NCBI GenBank assembly: GCA_016748015.1
Contig: JAAOMT010000630.1
Location: forward strand, 352,708-416,707
Source: Geosiphon pyriformis
Taxonomy: Eukaryota > Glomeromycota > Glomeromycetes > Archaeosporales > Geosiphonaceae
Reading direction: 5' to 3'
Length of the DNA: 64,000 bases
Positions within the stretch are counted from its first letter, which is position 1; each line of letters starts with the position of its first letter. The notes under the pieces were generated by a model. That model saw nothing but the letters and a program-made list of their open reading frames with translations, did not search any database and was not told the origin of the DNA. Shown piece by piece: positions 50,800-62,599 of this stretch. Position numbers and translations under genes: made by a program.

Positions 50800-51330
50800 T
50801 ATGCAATTTTTGGTCAATCGTTCATGCCAAACCAATTCCAACCTTTGGAAATAACTTTGATAGTGATTCTTTTTCATTTGAAATGGAGACAATATTTTAT
50901 TAGATGAACCAACATCTCCATAAATAAATTGGTCCAATGGTTTTATTCTAAATGAATAGTGAAGTTTTATTCTCAAATAAACTTTCGTCATCGTCATCGT
51001 CATCGACGAATGTTTGGGAGCCAAATGAATTCAAAACGAATGGAGAGGATAAAGAGATTTTCTTAAACATTAATAAATAAACCGATCAAACGAATTTGAA
51101 AACCATTATTGATAACACTGCACTTGTACAAGACTTATCTGAAACTAACATTTCACAATTCACAAGCAATCAAGGTTTCCCTTTTCTGATGCTGAATTGG
51201 TTAATATCTTTGCTTCAAATTATGATAACAATATGAATACTCAAATACTTACATCAGCAACTGAAGAAGATCCACAGGTATTACCCGCAAGTGCGAAAGA
51301 AAAAGAAGGATTCTAAGTTATTGCTAGAAT
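50800..51330 (+). pseudogene. Coding relic, possibly bZIP-like
   Basis: Pieces of protein-like sequence appear in shifting plus-strand frames: TFGNNFDSDSFSFEM, then NILLDEPTSP, LSSSSSSTNVWEPNEF, FSDAELVNIFASNYDNN, and at ~51260-51310 TEEDPQVLPASAKEKEG. The overlapping frame there gives RKKKKDSKLLLE. An acidic, Asn/Ser-rich front followed by a basic A-S-A-(K/R) region recalls a bZIP transcription factor, but no complete basic region or heptad zipper survives. Stops and frameshifts rule out a working gene. The minus-strand open frame over the same bases (50794-51024) is probably a shadow. The family call is weak. Confidence 0.35.
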
Positions 51331-51379
51331 AGCTAATAAAGCCATTTGTCATAAAAAAAAAACTAAAAGATTCAAACGA

Positions 51380-52110
51380 ATTGGTTTTTGGTGCTCTCAA
51401 TCACTGATTTTTGGATTTGCAATTTTTTGGTTGAACTTTTAAGAACTCATTGCAATTTTTCATTAAGCTAAGAATTAGCCTAGTTAACAATTTTTTGGCT
51501 TATAATAAGAATACTATTGAATTGCAAAATATATATCACAAAAAATTACTGAGCACATTTTATTTAACTACTAATGTTCTAATATCTGATACTTTAAGTG
51601 TTTTATTGTATTATAATATGGTCTATTCTTTAAAGAAATTTGATATAACAAGCATGATTAAATTTTTGATTGAAAAATATTTTGTTATCAGAAAAGATTG
51701 AATCCAAAAGATCTTGTGCCTTAATGGTTTAATTTTGTTGTAAGTTTTTTTTATGTTAATAGTTTTTGTTTGTCTAACTTCAAGGCATTTTATGGTTCTT
51801 GTTGCCAAAGTATCCACAAATCAAGTAGTTTTTTTGTAATTAGAAGTGTCTTAAAAAAGCAAAGTTAGATCGTATTAATATTTTTACAGACAGTTTATTA
51901 AAAAATATAGGTTTGTCTGCCATTGTTAGTAGTGTTTTAGTTTTTTTTTAACAATTTAGGTTTGAACATAGATCTTCAAGTTTAAGGCCTAACATTGTCA
52001 ATATTGACTGAATTGCAAATTAATACTTTAGCTTTCAAGTACATATTGATTCCTAGTGTGATGATTATCTATTTTTATAATTAGACAGCTTTTAATATAT
52101 ATGTTTCTGA
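51380..52110 (+). mobile_element. Decayed LINE fragment (end of RT to RNase H)
   Basis: The forward reading FLDLQFFG, then QFFIKLRISLVNNFLA and LLYYNMVYSLKKF, matches the minus-strand LINE at 56652-57005 (FLDLQILG, HFIKLQVSSVNNFLA, SLYYNLVYSLRRF). It continues with DPKDLVP, a stop and WFNFVVSFF, then the start of an RNase H domain: INIFTDSLLKNIGLS, ILTELQINTLAFKYI. Stops are TAA, TAG and TGA at places where the family has Gln or Trp. Both ends are truncated. Confidence 0.7.
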
Positions 52111-55009
52111 ATTTAAATTAATATTGCTAGATTTATGCAATTGCTATTAAATAAAAAGACACCAAATTGCAAACATTATTTCAGATTAAAAAAATTTTGT
52201 TACTTAATCCAAGATTAAAGATTATTCTGATAATATAAGCAACAGTACAGTTAATACTATAATTTATAAAATTGCTTATTTATTTTTTATTCTATTTGTT
52301 TCTATTCAAAAAAGGTTTTTTTTGGCAGATAATATTACAGTTTTTAAAAATGCTTAATATTTTGTTTGTAATATGTATAAAACTATGTATTATGCTCAAT
52401 AAAAAACAGATTTTAATATTGAAATAATAAATAGCTTTTTAATTAAAAACATTAATTACATATATATTTTTTTGGTATAGTATTCCAATTTACACATGTT
52501 GTCTGAATTTTTTCTTAAACATATTGCCAATTTATGTATTTATTTAATAAAAACAATTTACAAATAATTGTTTTTAATAATTAAATAAAATTTGTATAAC
52601 AAATATTACTTTAGAGTTTTATGTTTGTATTATAAAGAAACAGATTTTTTAAATCAAGTTTTTACTTTTAAAATAAATGTTAAGTATTATAAAAAAATAT
52701 TATTAAATTATAATAGTTGTTAAAAATTATTAGCTAGTATGCAGTTTTTTTATTTTTAGTTTTACATATTTTATTTTTTGCTCTTTAGATAATAACTTAT
52801 ATACTGCTTTTTATAAGAGTTTTATTTTTAAAAATTAATATATCAAATTTTTTTAATCTAAAAATATTAAGACTACTTTTGTAAAATTTGTAATTTTTAT
52901 GTACAGTTAATTATTAGTTATAAAAACAGAATTCGGTTACATAGATTTAAATATAAAGCTACTATAAAAAAAAGTTGATTAGTAATAATAAGTTAATGCT
53001 TTATATAATATATAGTTTATTAAACAGGTTTTCTGTTGGTGTGATTTGTATACTCAGTATAATTAAAACATATATGATAAATTTTGGTTTGTGTAATTAT
53101 TGCTTTTTTCAGATTTTAAGTAGTAAAGTTACAGTATATATATATATAATATAATTTTAATTGTTCCAAGTAATTAGTTATATGTAAATTATATTTAATA
53201 AAATTTACTTAGTCTAATTTTTATACTAAATAATAATCGGATCTTACTGATAAAACATAATAAAATATACAATTTTAATAAATTAATTAAAAGATTATAG
53301 TTATATAATTATTATAAAGTTTAAAATTAATTAATATGTAAATTTATTATTTAAAAATTAAAAATTTTAAGTTTTTTATTTTATTATTTATAAATACATA
53401 AATTAATAACTAAAATAAAAAAATATAAATTCTTAATTAAAAATAAAATAAAATAAATAAAAATATAAAATAAAAAAGCTTAATTGAGTATATTTTTAAG
53501 AAAAATCATCATTATATTATTTAATACCAGCTAAGTATATTGTTAATAAATAATATTTATTTGTATATAATTGTTTAAATATTATAATTAATATAAATAG
53601 ATTCTTTATAGTCTTTATTATCTTTATCTAAATCTTATTTTTTATCTTAATATTTTATTCTTTTTTATTCTTTTGCTTATATAAGTTTTTAAATTAACAC
53701 AAAATCTTAAAGTTATATAACTTTACTTATTATTACTAATATTATTTTATCCGTTGTATTTTATAATAAAATTAATATTCAAAATTATAACTGACAACAG
53801 TATTTTTATTTTTAAATTTTTTAGAATATATTATACATATTATATTTTTTTAAAATAATAAATTTCAAATAACATAGCTATGTATATAATAATAATATTA
53901 ATAATTAAAGTATTTTTGAGTTTTATAAATATAAATATGTTAAAATAAAAACAATTTACAAATGTTGAATTATAAAAATGAAAAATATTGTTAATAAAAG
54001 CTTATATATTCTTATTAATAATTACAAAAATAAAACAAGAATTTAAAGGACAGTAAAACTTTTAAAAAAATAAAAAAAATTACAATAATAAAATTTATAA
54101 GTTTTGTTTTATACTTTTGTATAAATCGATAAAAATGTGTATAAATTAAAATTTATACTAAAAAAAATCAACTTTTTGTTAATTTTTTAAATATCTGATT
54201 AATTATATAATAATAATTATTTATATTAAAAATTGATTGTTTGTTAACTTTTTAAATATTTTTTTAAAAACATGAATTGTTATAATGCCTATTTGTATAT
54301 ATTAAATTAGATTTAATGTAAATTAATTGTTAAATATATGACAACAATTGTTTATACTAAAAAAAAATTAACTGTTTACTGATTTATTAAATGCTTTTTT
54401 AGAAATATAGATTGTTATATTGTTAATTTACATGTATTAAATTATATTTAGTAAATATTAATTGTTAAATTTATAATAATAGTTGTTTATATTAAAAAAA
54501 ATTAATTATTTACTAATTTTCTAAATGTTTTTTTGGAAATATAAGTTATTATAATATTTATTTATATATATTAAATTAAATTAATGCAAATTAATTATTA
54601 AATATATAGTAATAGTTATTTATATTAGAATAAAACAGTTGTTTATTGGTTTTTTAAATAGTTTAAAATATAAGTAATTTTAATATTAATTTGTATATAT
54701 TAAATTAAATTTAGTATATATTAACTATTAAATAAATAATAATAATTATTTATACTAAAAAAAATCAACTGTTTATTGATTTTTTAAATGTTTTTTTAAA
54801 GCATGTATTATTATAATATCTATTTGTATATATTAAATTAAGTATAATATAAAATATATATTAATAATTGTTTATATTAAAAAAAATTAATTATTTACTG
54901 TTTTTTAAATGTTTTTTTAAAAACAAAATTTGTTATAATATTAATTTATATATATTAGATTAAATTTAGCACAAATTAATTTTTAATTATATTTATTATA
55001 GTTAAAACT
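52111..55009. other. AT-rich spacer containing a tandem repeat
   Basis: No gene is seen. 52111-53100 may hold further unrecognisable retroelement sequence. 53150-54120 is low-complexity A/T. 54150-54990 is a degenerate tandem array, described separately. Confidence 0.5.
54150..54990 (+). repeat. Degenerate tandem array, unit ~123-137 bp
   Basis: The phrase ACTGTTTACTGATTTATTAA and its variants recur near 54233, 54368, 54505, 54637, 54767 and 54890, with a further partial unit before them. Each is followed by a TTTTTTTAA-type run and TTGTATATATTAAATTAAAT. A single related unit lies at ~62205-62290, beyond the other end of the LINE. Spacing shortens slightly along the array (about 135 to 123 bp). 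Confidence 0.7.
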
Positions 55010-55129
55010 TTTTTTTAATTTTATTTATTTATTTAGTTATATTTTATTATTGCAATTTAATAAATAAAGCCTAATCACTATTTAATATACAAAATTAGAC
55101 TAAGTAACCGAAATTAGATATGACTTATA

Positions 55130-56060
55130 CATTTATTACATGTGGCCAGCCATTTAAGCCAAACAAGACAACACTATACATTTATTACAACTTTTATATT
55201 GCCAATCAAACTCAAAAAGAAAAAACATGATTTATGTCTATCAAAACTAATAGCAAAAAATTCAGCAATACTAAGAAGTCAGACTATACTATCTGACAAC
55301 TCAGCCACCAAGCCATAAAACACATTGTACACTACCTCACCATCATTTGTCAAGCCGGTTTTTTCTATCTCAGTCTTAAATATAGCTCTACTAAGCCAAA
55401 TCAGTGAACAATGCTTCTTTACCAATTAACTTATAAATAAAACAACAGCTTTTTTCTTAGTGTCAAACATCACTAATACTTCCATGCACCAGTCTTTAAG
55501 CATAAAATTCTTACAAATCACAGTGTACAAGTTCACATCTACTAAGCAATAGAAAAGAGTTTCCAATACAACAGATGACAAAAGATTATATGAACCAGCC
55601 ACAAAAATTTACTTGTCAAAAAACTCTGCAAAAATATTTTTATGGCTTTTAACATTTTCAATACATGTGAAAACATGATCCAGAAGCTTTATTTTACTAT
55701 ACAGCAAACACAACACATTTAAATAATTCTTATTATATAATTTTTTTCTAACCACCACTAATAAATATCTATATACAGTCTTTATTAAATAAGTTCACAG
55801 ATTAGTAAACTTTTTATTGGTAAAATCAAACAATATATATAAATTAGGGTGCCATATCTTAGCAGTAAACAGCCAATTCACTTTTTTAATCAAAACATTA
55901 AGTACCACTCAACAACTTGGACCAATTTTTTATTGAACACAAGAAATAAAACTGTATATATTCTGAATGAAATAATGTGTATTGTCAAAAACAGTTATGA
56001 CATCAGCCATAATATAGTGTTCTTTAACTCTAATTGGCAGAAACAAATGAGATTCAGCTG
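55130..56060 (-). pseudogene. LINE ORF2 C-terminal region, decayed
   Basis: Downstream of RNase H, the minus frame reads through segments such as VKEHYIMADVITVFDN, TAKIWHPNLYILFDF, VVVRKKLYNKNYLNVLCLLY and LLDHVFTCIENV. This Cys/His-containing stretch (CLLYSK...HVFTC) is in the position of the zinc-knuckle-like C-terminus found in many LINE polyproteins. Several TAA/TAG stops interrupt it. Confidence 0.6.
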
Positions 56061-56480
56061 CCTTACTAGCCATTTGATTAACCTTATTATTATTCTACAT
56101 CCCTAAATGATCCTTGATTTTTATCCATTCAACTGAGAGATTTTTATTCCTTATTAAATTGTGTATATGTCTATTTAACAACAATTGCAAAAATCTGGCA
56201 CAGCACAATTAATCACAACAACACATGTATTAATAGCCATCTGACTGTTTATATATAGAACCACTATACAAAAAAAAGAGACACATTCCAAAAACAAAGC
56301 AACAGTCTGTAGCTTGATCAAAATAAATGGCAGGAAATCATCTACTCCAATGCCAATACCTATATCTGCAGCAGAAAAATATGCAGCAACTTTATTAGTG
56401 ACTTTAAAAAAGCCTTAGTTCTTTAAGAAGCTGTCTGTATACATGTCCAAAGCATTTAATCAAACCTTATGCAAATGTTC
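56060..56480 (-). pseudogene. LINE RNase H domain, decayed
   Basis: The minus strand reads KVAAYFSAADIGIGIGVDDF, then ILIKLQTVALFLECVSFF, YINSQMAINTCV and WIKIKDHLGM. This follows the RNase H order (first strand, ELxAhxxAL helix, DSxxA, then VKGHxG...N). The DSQ catalytic Asp reads Asn in YINSQMAI (56230-56262), and Glu of the ELQ motif reads Lys (IKLQ). The domain cannot be active. Confidence 0.65.
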
Positions 56481-56999
56481 ATGAATCTCAAAAAATCCAA
56501 CAGAATCCAACATACTTAAAATACAATATCTATTAATATGTAAAAAAACAAATATTATTGGTTTATTATTATCCTAAAACTTTAAAGTCAATTTGAATCA
56601 AAATAGCATTAAGCCCCTGATATCTAACTTTTTCCAATAACAAAATGTCTTTCAATCCATAACTCTGTTTTTTTTATCCAGAAGTTTGTTATTAAACATT
56701 ACCCCAAACCTCCTAAGAGAATAAACCAAATTATAATACAAAGACTTTTTAAGAATATTAGACATTAAGACTTTTCTGGGACTGCAAAAAGCATTAAGCA
56801 AGATGTTATCTAAAAACAACTTATTAACCAAAAAAATTCTTATAATTTCAGCCAAAAAGTTATTGACAGAACTAACTTGCAACTTAATAAAATGTTTCAA
56901 AAAATTTGAAAGAACCCAACCCAGAATCTGCAGATCCAAAAATTGATGTTCAAACAAATGCCCAAGGATGTCTAGAGTATTAGTAAACATAATCACTAA

Positions 57000-58320
57000 T
57001 AACATGCTCTCAGTCTAAATCTGTTTGAATGACTTCAAATTATACAGAGAAGAATAGTACAAAGTTTCACTTGAGAAGTCACATGGCAAACCAGTCTTGA
57101 ATTTAAAACTTTTTCTAATTAATATATCTCACTTATAATACACACTTGGCAAGACAAAACTAAACTGAGACCTATAGTTAACTATAAGCTGAAAAATAAC
57201 CAACACTAAATAAGAAAACAGCTTATTAGTAATAATTTTTTTAAGCACCACATTAACAAAAAATCAAATATTTGAATAAGTTTTTGCTAGACTTGGCTTA
57301 AACAGCCTTTCAGTTGACAAAAAAATACTCAGATACTTATGTAATTCTCCCTTCTTGGTAATTAAAATTGACAGCCCACCAATCTTTAAAAAAGTAATTT
57401 TAACACTTTGATTAATAGAGATAATCACAGTTTTTTTATAGTTGATTAAAATGTTATTAACCCTAAAAAATTCACTTACAATGTTTAAAACATACTGTGT
57501 AGAAAACTTGACAGTTCCCAACCAAGATCATATTGTCTATAAATAAATCAGCAGCAAAAAACAAAGACATTCCACCAATATTTTCTATCCTGCTCATTTT
57601 GGCAACAAATCTAATATTAATTCAATATTTACACAAATATTTATGTCTCTTAACCTTATATAACAATAAATTATAAAAAATTTTCCAAAGGAGAAGTGAA
57701 AAGATTTCATCTTGGTCCAATTTATTATATATTCTGTAGCCTTCTGAGAGACCAAAATCAGTTATTATTTTATTAATTTTATCTTCATGTATGTTACTAA
57801 AAAACCCAATAAACTTTTTGCATATTTTAATTCATTACAAGCTAGCTCTTAAGTAATGCTAACTAACTAAGTTATATGTTTTACACATATTCTATAAGAC
57901 CAACCAAAGTTTTTTGTTCTTTTTTAAAGCATCATTAACTACCAACCTGACAGTAAACACAGGAGACTAAGTAAATGTATTCTTTAAAACTGAAAAATTA
58001 TCATCCCAAAAAACACTAAATCTGCTACATATAACTAAAATCTAATTAGAAAAAACTTTGAAAAGAATTTTCCTAGCCATCTTGATCAAAACAATAGGCC
58101 AAGTGTTTGTCAAAATCTTATTCCAATCATAAGGTTTTGAAATTATTGAGACCTAAGTCTTTTTTCATAAAACAAGAATACTACTAAAGAACAAACATGC
58201 ATTCAACAACTCCAGAAGACATCTCATTATATCATCACTACTATGCTTTCAAAGTTCATTAAAAATAACAGACAAATCAGCAATCTTGCCATTGAACAGA
58301 CCACCAACCACCAAGAGCAA
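57000..58320 (-). pseudogene. LINE reverse transcriptase, decayed
   Basis: Fingers/palm landmarks can be followed on the minus strand: FNELxKHSSDD, ISKPYDWNKILTNTWPIVLI, then CKTYNLVS, LDQDEIFSLLLWKIFYN, FFAADLFIDNMILVGN and SEFFRVNNILINYKKT. RT motif A (normally K-A-Y-D) reads KTYN, near 57855-57885, and the motif-C Asp-Asp pair reads Asp-Asn (FIDN, near 57530-57560). At least one frameshift follows motif C. The thumb-like part continues to ~56650 and matches the plus-strand fragment at 51380. Confidence 0.75.
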
Positions 58321-58699
58321 TTTTTTTATATTGATCACACCTATTATACCAGAGAAAACATTATTATTTATATAATCTAACAGCAAATATTGGTGAGCCC
58401 AAAGATTAAGCATTACTAAAAGCACATTCTATTTCCTTGTTCATCTTTCCATAATCTTATCAACACTGAGTTTTATATCTTCTAGTTCTAAAACCAACTT
58501 ACTTTCTACTATCAAGTAATTCAAAACTATCTTGTGAAAAGACTGATTCAGAATACTTTTAATTATACTCTCTTTATTAAAACAAAAACTTTTTATGTAC
58601 TTCTCAACAGCCTTTTTAATAGAAGTTTTTTTAGCTAATCTTAACTTGTAAAGCTTGGGCTTCTTGTATTCTTTATAAATCATTAATAAATGTTTGAGA

Positions 58700-59825
58700 A
58701 CTTTCATTAAATTTACACTATCTTAAATTATGTCCATAGTTTTAAGAGTCTTAACTCTATCTAAAGTCAACTATTTCATAGCAAAACAATTAAATTCACT
58801 CATGTTACCTAAGCTTAACATCTTAACAATCTTAGTAATTAGCAGTTTCAATTCAAAAAACTTTGACAAATACTAGTTTCTTATACACTAAAACTTATTA
58901 AATCAACACTTAAAAAATGTTTTATCTGTCAATTCTACTATTATTTCCTCTAATAATTTCTATATAGTATTTAGATCCCCATAAGTCTTTGCTCTTGAGA
59001 ATACATTTTCTATTACTGCAAACTTGGCCAAAGAACAACCCTTAAATCATGTTCATTTGGCATTATTTGCATCCTTAATTCTAAACTTTCAATGATTTTT
59101 ATTAGTCTGTTTGTGCATGCTATTCAACCAAACATCTAGAAGACCACCCAAACCAATTGATACTGAAACAGCTCTGTGATCAGTATTAAAAAATTTAAAC
59201 ATAGCATAAACCTCATAATTCACAATTGCAAATAACAGACTTCTGCTTACCAAAACATAATCAATAACTTTTTCAACACTCTTTAAGTTGTTTCACATAG
59301 AGATCTTAATTAACAAATGTCTACCAAATGAATTGACCAGATCCAAATCTGAACAAAACTTGAAACTTGCACTCTTTTTAAACCTATTTTTATTGAAATC
59401 TCTACTCAAAACTACAAAGCTGCTAGAATTGACTGTCTTAGCTATAAAAGAGTTGATTTTTGAAACCAGTTCAAACTTAATCTCAGCAGAAACACTAATA
59501 TATAAACTCAGAAATATAACTAAAAGCTTGCCTTTAAAGAAAAGCCAAACAGAAACAAGACAACCAAGAATTTTCTTAATTTTAGACACATAACAAACCA
59601 AAAAATTGTTCATAATAATTGCTATTCCAGCACCAAGAAATTTTTTGTTCAATTCAGATAAGAAAACTCTTATCTCATTAAACTTATTTATAATTTATAG
59701 TCTAATGCCAGACTTCAACTTTGTTTTTGTAACAATTGAAACTATATTCCCTAATTTATTATGCTAACAAACAATATTTTCTTGCTTGACAGAGACATTA
59801 ATATTTTAAATATTGTATGTTGCTA
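58700..59825 (-). pseudogene. LINE EEP-type endonuclease, decayed
   Basis: The minus strand reads SIVTKTKLKSGIRL (the E-T-K motif as TKTK), then LNKKFLGAGIAIIMNNFLV, VSVWLFFKGKLLVIFLSLYI and FVVLSRDFNKNRFKKS. This matches the endonuclease order ETK, GVGIL, Y-P and GDFN. The best open part is 59293-59652. The Gly before DFN is Arg. Past 59290 the frame breaks often. Confidence 0.7.
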
Positions 59826-59839
59826 CTTTCTATACTAAT

Positions 59840-61665
59840 TCACTCATTGAAGAGAAGTGTTTGTAAAAAAACTGAGTCAGCACACAACTGATCCAATTTT
59901 GCTAGTACTAAATTAATAGAAGCCTTGAGAGCCACCAATTTTAACTCCAAACAGTTCATCTTAGTAGTCAAAATCTTTGAACTACTCAGATCTAAAGCCA
60001 AAACATTGGAAAAAGCCAAAGAAGAAAACAAAAACAACAAATTAAAATTATCTAAAACCATATCTAAACTTGAATTTAAATTAGCAGCCATTGAGATAGT
60101 TAAGTCATAAAAAAAAAAAGAGAGCCAAAAGCACTAATTCCATTTTGCTGAGTCTATACACTATGCCAAAAACTTGATCTACTAAGAACTCTAAAAAATG
60201 CTTTAGAAAAGCCAGACAATTATTAATTAACAAATCATTTTTGGCAACCAACACATTTTTCTTCTTATTTAAGACATTAGAAACAGAAAACTAAAAACCA
60301 AAACTAAAACCAATACCATCAAAGGAGACAGCAAATAAAACTACCTAAATCTATGTTTTGCTATTAAAAAAAACTGAGCAAACAATGGAAATCTGTTTTT
60401 TCTTATATATGTTTGCCAAATAAATACAATCTTGTAAATTGATAGTTTTTTTCTGTGATTACCCAAATTTCTACCAGTTAAACAGCCATCAAAAATATGG
60501 CCAAATTATTTATACTCAATGCAACAGACCAGAAAAAGACCAGCCCAGTACAAATTTACACTTTTGAAAACTAACAGAAAATCAATAATAGCCAATTTGA
60601 ATGCTTTATTAGCAAAACAAATTACAACACATTTGTTACATATATATGGACTCAAATTATGGTCAATAAAACATGTTTTCTTATTATATAATTCCAGCAA
60701 ACCAGAGAGATTATGGGCAATAGTGCTTACTAGCAAAGTATACAATAAAGTTTAATGCTAATTTCTTAAAACTCATGATTGTTTATCATTAATTACCAAA
60801 GCTACATGTATAAAATCTTTTTTTATAAAAATTGACTACTTAGAAACAACCAAATTAGCAACATCTGATAATTTAAACTCTATTAGGATCTTTTGCTAAA
60901 GACCAATCAATTATATTTTAATTAAAATTATCTTGCCAAATTTAGAAAACACTAATTTTACTGCCAATTAGGGAAAATTGATTGGAATCTCCTTAACAAT
61001 TATTTCTTGATTTGTATAACTGTTTGGTTTACTTATATTATCATTAACTAAAAATTTTTTACTAATAGTCATTTTTTTTGTTTTGCTTAAACTTAATTCA
61101 AAAATTAAAGTAAATCTAATAATGTTTAGAAGTTTTAAGAGAATAAAAAATCCCCCAAAACTATTAACTTGATAACAAATTTTTTTCACATATAATAACT
61201 TATTACTAATAGTTTTGCTAGGCATAGCAGACAATTTAACATCCAATGCAAATGATTTAATAGACTTAAAAATTTGTCTTTTAAGATCATATAATTTAAC
61301 TAATAACAGCTGATTAACACCAATAAACTTAGGAAATAGAAAAACCAGAATATTATCATTATTGCTTATGTTTTTAAATAAAAATGTTTTTGAAAAGTGG
61401 TTAAGCACATACATTTGAGTGCAAATTTTTTTCAGTGTGGTCTTGTTTATATTCTTATTATTTGCTGAAATATCTGAATTTATATAGTTTGTTTTTTTAA
61501 TAACTGTGTTTTTTATATTATTAATGTTTGACAAATCACTGATACTATTTACAATGCTGCTAACATTGCTTTTTCAGAACACTACAGATTTAACACTGGC
61601 ACTACTAACATTTTTCAAGCTCAGAAAGCTAGCAAACAAGTTAACTATATTATCAGTTACAGGTT
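59840..61665 (-). pseudogene. LINE ORF1-like protein, decayed
   Basis: The largest open part, 60968-61534, encodes a Lys/Asn-rich start followed by KSFALDVKLSAMPSKT and IRFTLIFELSLSKTKKM, and ends in VKEIPINFP. The next block (60506-60745) holds TIAHNLSGLLELYNKKTCFI and ends WAGLFLVCCIEYK, where a CxxC-type nucleic-acid-binding knuckle would begin. The last block (59840-60091) contains DLSSSKILTTKMNCLELKL, a coiled-coil-like region. The 60968-61534 block has a clear relative in the plus-strand copy at 63060-63350. The role would be RNA binding in the retrotransposition complex. Stops and frame breaks separate the blocks. Confidence 0.65.
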
Positions 61666-62590
61666 TTTTTGGTTAATTATAATTAATTATATGTATTAAT
61701 TATTGAATTTATTAGCTAATTATTTTATTTTTAGAAATAGTTATTAATGTAATTATTAACTTAATTATTAATTTTTTAAAACTATAGAAAATAAATCTAT
61801 ATTTAGATTAAAATTCATTTAAAGTAAATATTAATATAATTATACTAACTTCTTTATTTTTTTTAATTTTTTTTTATATAATTGTTAATTTTTGTAAAAT
61901 ATATTAAATAAATATTTATTGAAAAATAAAATTAATACCTAATATTAAATTTTAAAAATATTAACATATATTATAAAATTATATTAGTTTGTTATTTTGT
62001 ATTAATAATATAACTATTTTTCTATTTTTAGATTCTTTTGTTATTTTTTAAAAAAAATAGTAACTAAAATATTTATAAAACTAATTTTGCATATTAAATT
62101 TTTACTAATTGAATTTATTTATTAAAATTAAATTATTTTTTATCATTTAATACTGTTTTTTTGTTATTTATTAATATTTTATATTTTGATTATAATAATA
62201 TGATAACAATTATTTATATTAAAAAAAATCAATTATTTACTAGTATTTTTTTAAAACATAAATTGTTATAATGCTAATTTATATAACTTAATAGCTTTGT
62301 AAATTTATTTTCTATTTTTTATTTATTTATCTTATAATATTATATATTTTATGAAAAAAATATTTATATTTAAAAATTTTTTTATATATAGTGTTTACAA
62401 TATTAACTAATTTTTATTAGTTGCTATTTTTTACTTATATTTTATGTTAATTTTAAATATCTTAAATACAAAATAGAGAATATATAACAAACTAATTAAA
62501 AAAAATGTGGTTTATATTATATATAACTTTTGATAATATGTTTATTAATTGTTTTTTTTTATTTTTTTAAGTTTAATTATATTTATTATT
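61666..62590. other. Spacer between head-to-head LINE copies
   Basis: About 61720-62180 is a copy of the dispersed repeat at 14760-15300. About 62205-62290 is a single unit resembling the 54.2-55.0 kb tandem array. The rest is low-complexity A/T. No gene is seen. Confidence 0.5.
61720..62180 (+). repeat. Dispersed repeat, related to 14760-15300
   Basis: It opens with AATTATTAACTTAATTATTA and contains ACTAAAATATTTATAAAACT followed by AATTTTGCATATTA, near-identical to the 14.76-15.3 kb copy and in the same orientation. No coding potential is left. Confidence 0.45.
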
Positions 62591-62599
62591 TTAAAAAAA

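Larger units (their letters stand above)
55010..61665 (-). mobile_element. Near-full-length decayed LINE (non-LTR) retrotransposon
   Basis: On the minus strand the parts lie in the order of a LINE: ORF1-like protein (61665-59840), an endonuclease/exonuclease/phosphatase-type endonuclease (59825-~58700), reverse transcriptase (~58320-57000), RNase H (~56480-56060), a C-terminal region (~56060-55130), then a tail GCAATAATAAAA with AAAT repeats ending near 55010. Reading frames persist for hundreds of codons with few indels but many in-frame stops, and catalytic Asp residues are replaced by Asn. Length (~6.6 kb) is full or nearly so. It belongs to the same family as the copies at 51380-52110 and ~62600-64000. 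It is inactive. Confidence 0.85.

Noticed and set aside
50794-51024. 76-codon minus-strand frame starting MAPKHSSMTMTMTK
   Set aside because: The protein-like features are on the opposite strand; the TMTMT run is the complement of a TCATCG repeat that gives poly-Ser in the plus frame.
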